Shown: one piece after another, positions 32,506-37,116 of the stretch
Layout of the letters: each line of letters begins with the position of its first letter
How positions within the stretch are numbered: the first letter of the stretch is position 1
Assembly (NCBI GenBank): GCA_963634745.1
Contig: CAVHCX010000026.1
Location: 1 to 37,116, forward strand
From: CAKRJP01 sp963634745
GTDB taxonomy: Bacteria > Bacillota > Clostridia > Lachnospirales > Lachnospiraceae
DNA: 37,116 nt
Direction: 5' to 3'
Program-made: the position numbers and the translations under genes
Notes under the pieces: model-generated
Databases searched by the model: none
Told to the model about the DNA's origin: nothing
The model's input: only the letters and a program-made list of their open reading frames with translations

Positions 32506-34941
32506 AAATATACAGAACAGGCTAAGCAGGCCCTTGACTTTGCAGGGAAGGTTGCGGCAAAGTTAAGACACCCTTATATAGGAACCGAACACCTACTCTT
32601 GGGGCTTTGCCATAATTATAAAAGTGTGGCAGGACAGATCCTATCTAGCAACAAAGTAGAGGAAGAGAAAGTTTTAAAAGTCGTGGAGGAACTTTTATCC
32701 CCCGAACAAGAAAGTTTGGAAAAGAAGAGGATACGTCCAAAGAATAGTCCGAGACTTGCCTGCATTCTGGAGGAGAGTAAGGACGAGGCCCTTCGTTCGG
32801 GGGCTAAGGAGATTGGAAGTGAGCACCTGCTTTTGGCTCTTCTTCGGGATGTGGACTGCGTGGCGGCAAGAACCTTGATGACTTTGAATGTTGATATTCA
32901 AGAGATTTATTCTGAGGTCCTGGAAGTTTTGGGACTGGATCCCAGGACCTACCAGGAGGAAAATCAGTCGGGAGCCCAAAGAGGGGGCATCATGGACCAG
33001 TATGGAACAGATCTCACCGCCAAGGCAGAGGAAGGAAAGCTAGATCCTGTCATTGGCAGAGAGAAGGAAATCCATCGTCTCATGCAGGTCTTAAGCCGCA
33101 GGACCAAGAATAATCCCTGTATGATCGGAGAACCCGGAGTTGGAAAGACCGCGGTGATTGAAGGCTTGGCAGCCCAGATTGCAGAGGGAATGGTTCCGGA
33201 ACATATGAAGAATAAGCGGATTTATACCCTGGATTTGGCAGCCCTGGTGGCAGGATCTAAGTACCGAGGGGAATTCGAGGAGCGCATGAAGCGGATGCTA
33301 AGAGAGGTGAAAGCTTCAGGAAATATCATCCTCTTTTTAGACGAGATCCATACCATCATAGGAGCCGGTGGAGCAGAGGGTGCTATGGATGCTGCGAATA
33401 TCCTAAAGCCGTCTTTGGCCAGGGGTGAGATCCAATTAATAGGAGCCACCACCATAGAAGAATACCGGAAGTATATTGAGAAGGATGCGGCCTTAGAGCG
33501 GAGATTTCAGCCGATCACTGTGGAGGAGCCGTCAAAGGAACTCTGTCTTGAGATTCTTAAGGGTCTAAAGTCAAAGTATGAAGACCACCATAAGGTGATT
33601 ATTGAGGAGACCGCCCTGGAGACCGCAGTGGCCCTTACGACGCGTTTCGTAAATGACCGCTATCTTCCGGATAAAGCCATCGATGTGCTGGATGAAGCCT
33701 GCGCCAGAGCGGGCCTTCAAGGCTTTAAGGTGCCGGAGACGATTCATATTTACGAAAAAGAACTGGAAGATTTAAAGAAAGAATTTGAGAGCGACCTACA
33801 GAAGGCAGATATGGGGGCGGCATCTTCTGTCAAAGGTCAAATAGAAGCAATACAGAAGAAACTGGATCAGACAAAGAAGAGATTCCAAAAGAAATGTGAG
33901 AATCATGAGATTTCAGTGGGAGAAGAGGATGTAGCAGCTGTCATTTCCCAGTGGACAGGTATTCCTGTCCAGAAGATCTCTCAATCCGATACCGAACGCT
34001 TAAAAAATCTGGAAAAAGAACTTCACAAACGGGTGGTAGGCCAGGATGAGGCTGTCACAGCTGTGGCAAAGGCAGTAAAAAGAGGCCGTATCGGATTAAA
34101 GGATCCAAAACGCCCCATTGGATCTTTCTTGTTCTTGGGTCCTACCGGTGTGGGAAAGACAGAGCTTTCAAAGGCCCTGTCGGAAGCCTTGTTTGGAACA
34201 GAGGATTCTATGATCCGGGTAGATATGTCGGAATATATGGAGAAGCACAGCGTTTCCAAGATGATCGGATCTCCTCCGGGATATGTAGGTCATGATGATG
34301 GGGGCCAGCTGAGTGAGCAGGTGCGAAGACACCCTTACTCTGTGGTACTCTTTGATGAGATCGAGAAGGCCCATCCGGATGTATTTAATATCCTATTGCA
34401 GGTCCTGGATGACGGACATATCACGGATTCCCACGGACGCAAGGTGGACTTTAGCAATACAGTTATTGTTATGACTTCCAATGCAGGCGCTCAGTCAATC
34501 ATAGATCCCAAGAAATTAGGATTTCATGCCCAGGCAGATCCTCAGGGAGATTACAAGCGCATGAAAGACAATGTCATGCGGGAAGTAAAGTTGATTTTTA
34601 GACCGGAATTTTTGAACCGTATTGATGAGGTATTGGTTTTCAAACCACTGACAGAGGACCAGATGAAGAAAATCGTTTCTCTGCTTTGTGCAGACCTTGT
34701 AAAGAGGGCAAAAGACCAGCTTAATATCAGCCTTACAATCAGAGATTCCGTAAAGAAACATATTGTAGAAACAGGCACTGATCAAAAATATGGAGCAAGG
34801 CCTCTAAGAAGGGCAGTGCAAAACCAGTTGGAGGATTTGTTAGCCGAAGAGATTTTAAATGGCAATATAAGAAGCGGCACAGAGGTTGTGGCCGGCATTC
34901 ATAAAAAAGAAATTAAATTTGAAACAAGGGCTACAAATTAG
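32503..34941 (+). CDS. clpC: ClpC-type AAA+ unfoldase
   Basis: ClpC unfolds proteins and feeds them to ClpP. The 812-residue protein has the double N-domain (about residues 1-145; YIGTEHLLLGL and IGSEHLLLALL), AAA1 with Walker A GEPGVGKT (209-216) and Walker B ILFLDEIH, a middle coiled coil (about 405-460), and AAA2 with GPTGVGKT (546-553), VVLFDEIEKAHPD and the ClpP-docking loop KKLGFHAQ. The middle domain is a poor match to the usual UVR-like motif, reading KADMGAASSVKGQIE. It lacks the ctsR-mcsA-mcsB genes that often precede clpC in Firmicutes; a YtrA-type GntR gene is upstream instead. The start is the ATG ending repeat unit 3. Confidence 0.96.
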   Translation: MKYTEQAKQALDFAGKVAAKLRHPYIGTEHLLLGLCHNYKSVAGQILSSNKVEEEKVLKVVEELLSPEQESLEKKRIRPKNSPRLACILEESKDEALRSGAKEIGSEHLLLALLRDVDCVAARTLMTLNVDIQEIYSEVLEVLGLDPRTYQEENQSGAQRGGIMDQYGTDLTAKAEEGKLDPVIGREKEIHRLMQVLSRRTKNNPCMIGEPGVGKTAVIEGLAAQIAEGMVPEHMKNKRIYTLDLAALVAGSKYRGEFEERMKRMLREVKASGNIILFLDEIHTIIGAGGAEGAMDAANILKPSLARGEIQLIGATTIEEYRKYIEKDAALERRFQPITVEEPSKELCLEILKGLKSKYEDHHKVIIEETALETAVALTTRFVNDRYLPDKAIDVLDEACARAGLQGFKVPETIHIYEKELEDLKKEFESDLQKADMGAASSVKGQIEAIQKKLDQTKKRFQKKCENHEISVGEEDVAAVISQWTGIPVQKISQSDTERLKNLEKELHKRVVGQDEAVTAVAKAVKRGRIGLKDPKRPIGSFLFLGPTGVGKTELSKALSEALFGTEDSMIRVDMSEYMEKHSVSKMIGSPPGYVGHDDGGQLSEQVRRHPYSVVLFDEIEKAHPDVFNILLQVLDDGHITDSHGRKVDFSNTVIVMTSNAGAQSIIDPKKLGFHAQADPQGDYKRMKDNVMREVKLIFRPEFLNRIDEVLVFKPLTEDQMKKIVSLLCADLVKRAKDQLNISLTIRDSVKKHIVETGTDQKYGARPLRRAVQNQLEDLLAEEILNGNIRSGTEVVAGIHKKEIKFETRATN

Positions 34942-34994
34942 GAATGATTTAGAGTAAAATAAGACCAGAAAAAATACCCTAGGAGGAGAATACA

Positions 34995-35408
34995 ATGGCA
35001 GTTGTAAAGGAACTATTAAGAGCAGAGGCAGACGGAACTCTAAGCTTTGGAGATTACACATTAGCAAGTAAGACCAAGTTAGAGGACTTCGAATTCCAGG
35101 GAGATCTGTATAAAGTAAAGACATTTTCAGGTATCACAAAGTTAGAGAAGAATGGAATGTTTGTTTACGAATCTGTGCCGGGCACTACGGTAGAAAATTT
35201 TAAGGCTAACGAGAATGAAGTAAGCTTTAAGGTGTCAGGAGCTTCTGATGCGCAGTTTACAGTTGGTGTTGAAGATGATAGTGAGTATGTTGTATTTATG
35301 GACGACGTTAATATAGGAGATATGATGACAAATCTGACCGGAAAGCTCAGTGTCAGCGCAGAGCTTGAGCCGGACAAGACAGTTGAGATCAAGATTCAGA
35401 AAAGATAG
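34995..35408 (+). CDS. Conserved 137-residue protein of unknown function
   Basis: The protein starts MAVVKELLRAEADGTLSFG, then appears mainly beta: repeated short strands with acidic turns, for example VKTFSGITKLEKNGMFVYES, SFKVSGASDAQFTVGVEDDS and LTGKLSVSAELEPDKTVEIK. There is no signal peptide, membrane segment or recognisable catalytic motif. I believe similar proteins in Lachnospiraceae are often named endosialidase, from memory; nothing here supports an enzyme. AGGAGGAG precedes the ATG. It sits between clpC and radA, 53 bases after clpC with no visible terminator between them. Confidence 0.85.
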   Translation: MAVVKELLRAEADGTLSFGDYTLASKTKLEDFEFQGDLYKVKTFSGITKLEKNGMFVYESVPGTTVENFKANENEVSFKVSGASDAQFTVGVEDDSEYVVFMDDVNIGDMMTNLTGKLSVSAELEPDKTVEIKIQKR

Positions 35409-35432
35409 TCATATACAAGATATGTTTTAAGG

Positions 35433-35468
35433 GATAAGAGCTGCATAGATTGCGGCTCTTATCTGTTT
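35433..35468 (+). terminator. Strong stem-loop with short T tract before radA, likely terminator
   Basis: GATAAGAGCTGCA (35433-35445) pairs with TGCGGCTCTTATC (35451-35463), 13 pairs with one G-T, loop 5 bases. The tail TGTTTAC is only weakly T-rich, so termination may be partial, letting some transcripts continue into radA. Confidence 0.6.
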
Positions 35469-35502
35469 ACAAAGATATTTTTAAGAGACAGAGAGGAGAT
35501 TT

Positions 35503-36861
35503 ATGGCAAAAGCAAATAAAACCGTTTATTTTTGTCAAAATTGCGGACATGAGGAGAGAAAGTGGCTGGGCCAGTGTCCTATGTGTAAGGAATGGAACAG
35601 CTTTGTGGAGGAAAAGGTATCCCAAGGCTCTTCTCTGGCGGCAAGTCGAAGGAAAGAGGGGGCAAGCCCTGTAACTCTCAAGAGTGTGGAGATCGATCAG
35701 GATGAAAGAGTAAAGACCGGACTCGGTGAGTTAGACCGGGTTTTGGGAGGCGGAATTGTTCCTGGTTCCCTGGTGCTTGTGGGAGGAGATCCCGGAATTG
35801 GAAAATCTACCCTTCTTCTTCAGGTTTGCAGAAAATTGGCAGACCAAGACCAGAAGGTCCTCTATATTTCCGGGGAGGAATCCTTAAGACAAATAAAACT
35901 ACGAGCAAATCGTATGGGAGAATTTTCGGACTCTCTCTATCTTCTCTGCGAAACCAATCTTGGAACTATACGAGAAACCATAGAATCCTTTAAACCTGAT
36001 ATGGTGGTCATTGATTCTATCCAGACCATGTATAATGAAGAGGTATCGTCAGCTCCGGGAAGTGTCTCTCAAGTCCGGGAGTCTACCAACATCTTCATGC
36101 AGCTTGCTAAGGGTCTGAATGTGTCTATTTTTATCGTAGGACACGTGACAAAGGAAGGAACCGTAGCCGGCCCCAGAGTATTAGAGCATATGGTGGATAC
36201 CGTACTATATTTTGAGGGAGACCGCCATGCTTCCTATAGAATTCTTCGAGGAGTAAAAAATCGTTTTGGGTCTACCAATGAAATCGGAGTATTTGAGATG
36301 CAAAAGACAGGCCTGGTGGAAGTAGAGAACCCTTCGGAATTTATGCTTAGCGGAAGACCTGAAAATTCGTCAGGCTCTGTGGTAGCCTGTGCCATGGAGG
36401 GAACCAGACCCATGCTTATGGAAATCCAGGCCTTGGTATGTAAGACGAATTTTGGATTTCCAAGACGGACTGCGGCAGGCGTGGATTTTAATCGCATCAA
36501 TCTTCTTATGGCAGTTCTTGAAAAAAGAATCGGCTTCGCCCTGTCAGATTATGATGCCTATATTAATATTGCCGGAGGAATCCGGATGAATGAGCCGGCA
36601 GCAGACCTTGGAATTATAATGGCCATTATTTCCAGCTATAAAAATCGGGCCATCTCAGAAAAACTCATTGCCTTTGGAGAAGTGGGGCTAAGCGGAGAGG
36701 TCCGAGGGGTAACTATGCCGGAGCAGAGAGTGGCGGAGGCCAAGAAGCTTGGCTTTAGCATATGTATCCTGCCGGAAGTATCCTTGAAGAGCCTAGGCAC
36801 TATAGAAGGGATGGAGTTGATTGGGGTAAAGAATATTAGAGAGGTTATAGAATATATATAA
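35503..36861 (+). CDS. radA: DNA repair protein RadA (Sms)
   Basis: RadA is a DnaB-like helicase that promotes branch migration in recombination and repair. The 452-residue protein has the N-terminal zinc finger (CQNCGHEERKW, then CPMCKEW), the ATPase domain with Walker A GGDPGIGKST and Walker B MVVIDSIQ, the RadA-specific KNRFGSTNEIGVF motif, and a C-terminal Lon-protease-like domain (from about residue 290; FPRRTAAGVDFNR, GEVGLSGEVRGV). Length is normal. GAGAGGAGA precedes the ATG. I see no terminator after the gene before the rRNA-type promoters. Confidence 0.97.
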   Translation: MAKANKTVYFCQNCGHEERKWLGQCPMCKEWNSFVEEKVSQGSSLAASRRKEGASPVTLKSVEIDQDERVKTGLGELDRVLGGGIVPGSLVLVGGDPGIGKSTLLLQVCRKLADQDQKVLYISGEESLRQIKLRANRMGEFSDSLYLLCETNLGTIRETIESFKPDMVVIDSIQTMYNEEVSSAPGSVSQVRESTNIFMQLAKGLNVSIFIVGHVTKEGTVAGPRVLEHMVDTVLYFEGDRHASYRILRGVKNRFGSTNEIGVFEMQKTGLVEVENPSEFMLSGRPENSSGSVVACAMEGTRPMLMEIQALVCKTNFGFPRRTAAGVDFNRINLLMAVLEKRIGFALSDYDAYINIAGGIRMNEPAADLGIIMAIISSYKNRAISEKLIAFGEVGLSGEVRGVTMPEQRVAEAKKLGFSICILPEVSLKSLGTIEGMELIGVKNIREVIEYI

Positions 36862-36927
36862 GAAAATATGGAATATTGTCTCTGAATTGTCTAAAATGTT
36901 TAAATTAAATAAAAAATAAAAACATCA

Positions 36928-36956
36928 TTGACAATTTGGAGACCGGGTGGTAATCT
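36928..36956 (+). promoter_or_regulatory. rRNA-operon-type promoter P1
   Basis: TTGACA (36928-36933), exactly 17 bases, then TAATCT (36951-36956) with TGG just upstream, giving a consensus -35 plus an extended -10. Confidence 0.75.
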
Positions 36957-37116
36957 ATAGAAGCTGTCGCGTGAGACAAGTCTGGAAAGCACTCTGGCTC
37001 ATGAAAACAGCAAAAAAGAATAAAAAAGTTGTTGACAAATACAAAGCAACATGATATTCTGGATAAGCTGTTTCGCGAAAACAAATCGCTGAAACAAAAA
37101 AACTTAAAAAACTTCT
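36957..37116 (+). other. Probable rRNA operon leader (no gene)
   Basis: From P1 to the window end there is no supportable reading frame. The sequence includes GCTGTCGCGTGAGACAAG and, after P2, AAGCTGTTTCGCGAAAAC and an A-rich tail, which resemble pre-16S leaders I know from Lachnospiraceae. The 16S gene itself would lie past the right edge. Confidence 0.55.
37032..37060 (+). promoter_or_regulatory. rRNA-operon-type promoter P2
   Basis: TTGACA (37032-37037), exactly 17 bases, then TATTCT (37055-37060) with TGA just upstream. It repeats the design of P1, 104 bases downstream. Tandem consensus promoters without any reading frame after them are typical of rRNA operons. Confidence 0.78.

Noticed and set aside
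36897..36925. ATGTTT/AAACAT pairing after radA as a terminator
   Set aside because: Six A/T-rich pairs, a 17-base loop and no T run on the + strand.
1..37116. CRISPR array, insertion sequence, prophage or tRNA genes
   Set aside because: No spaced repeats other than the 38-bp tandem block, no transposase or integrase, no target duplications and no cloverleaf that I could recognise; gene content is chromosomal core throughout.

Overview
The window looks like a stretch of core chromosome from a Clostridia bacterium, most likely Lachnospiraceae. This is an inference from gene content and style: ChW surface repeats, a PucR-type regulator next to ftsEX, AddAB rather than RecBCD, a two-subunit NAD-type dihydroorotate dehydrogenase (pyrK/pyrD), type 2 PyrF, AGGAGG ribosome sites and moderate GC. 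All 34 genes I can support (including a fragment at the left edge, plus one speculative upstream reading frame) lie on the + strand. I see no phage, transposon, CRISPR array, tRNA gene or toxin cassette.

Layout. 1-938: end of a secreted ChW-repeat/NlpC-P60 protein, closed by a terminator. 1094-3390: an OmpR-type response regulator and its sensor kinase. 3461-7439: hisH, hisF, ung, a TPR lipoprotein and hflX, closed by a terminator at 7451. 7576-8433: a DapF-family protein whose two catalytic cysteines are both serine. 8495-15518: addB and addA. 15619-16314: a divergent WecG/TagA-type protein with its own near-consensus promoter and terminator. 16460-21617: a PucR-type regulator, ftsE, ftsX, an EnvC-like M23 peptidase and a Ctp (S41) protease, forming a cell-division wall-hydrolysis operon. 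21777-25151: pyrF, pyrK, pyrD, pyrE, followed without a visible terminator by a 50-residue membrane peptide, a VanZ-like protein, a small basic membrane protein and a long M29-type aminopeptidase (to 28313). 28356-31871: purE, purM, purN, purD from a promoter lying in the end of the aminopeptidase gene, closed by two tandem terminators. 32046-36861: a YtrA-type GntR repressor, clpC, an unknown 137-residue protein and radA. 36862-37116: no gene, but two strong tandem promoters and a leader typical of an rRNA operon whose 16S gene would start just past the window.

How the genes fit together. The window mixes envelope and division functions (ChW/NlpC protein, ftsEX with M23 and Ctp, VanZ-like protein), nucleotide synthesis (pyr, pur), DNA maintenance (ung, addAB, radA) and protein quality control (clpC). 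The most unusual items are the Ser/Ser DapF-family enzyme, a threefold 38-bp tandem repeat that forms the gntR-clpC junction and carries a copy of the clpC ribosome site in every unit, a palindrome over the gntR -10 box suggesting that a GntR protein takes the place of CtsR at clpC, and several strong intercistronic hairpins without U-runs (ftsX/M23 gene, pyrF/pyrK). I found no single large unknown multi-gene system; the novelty lies in these local oddities.
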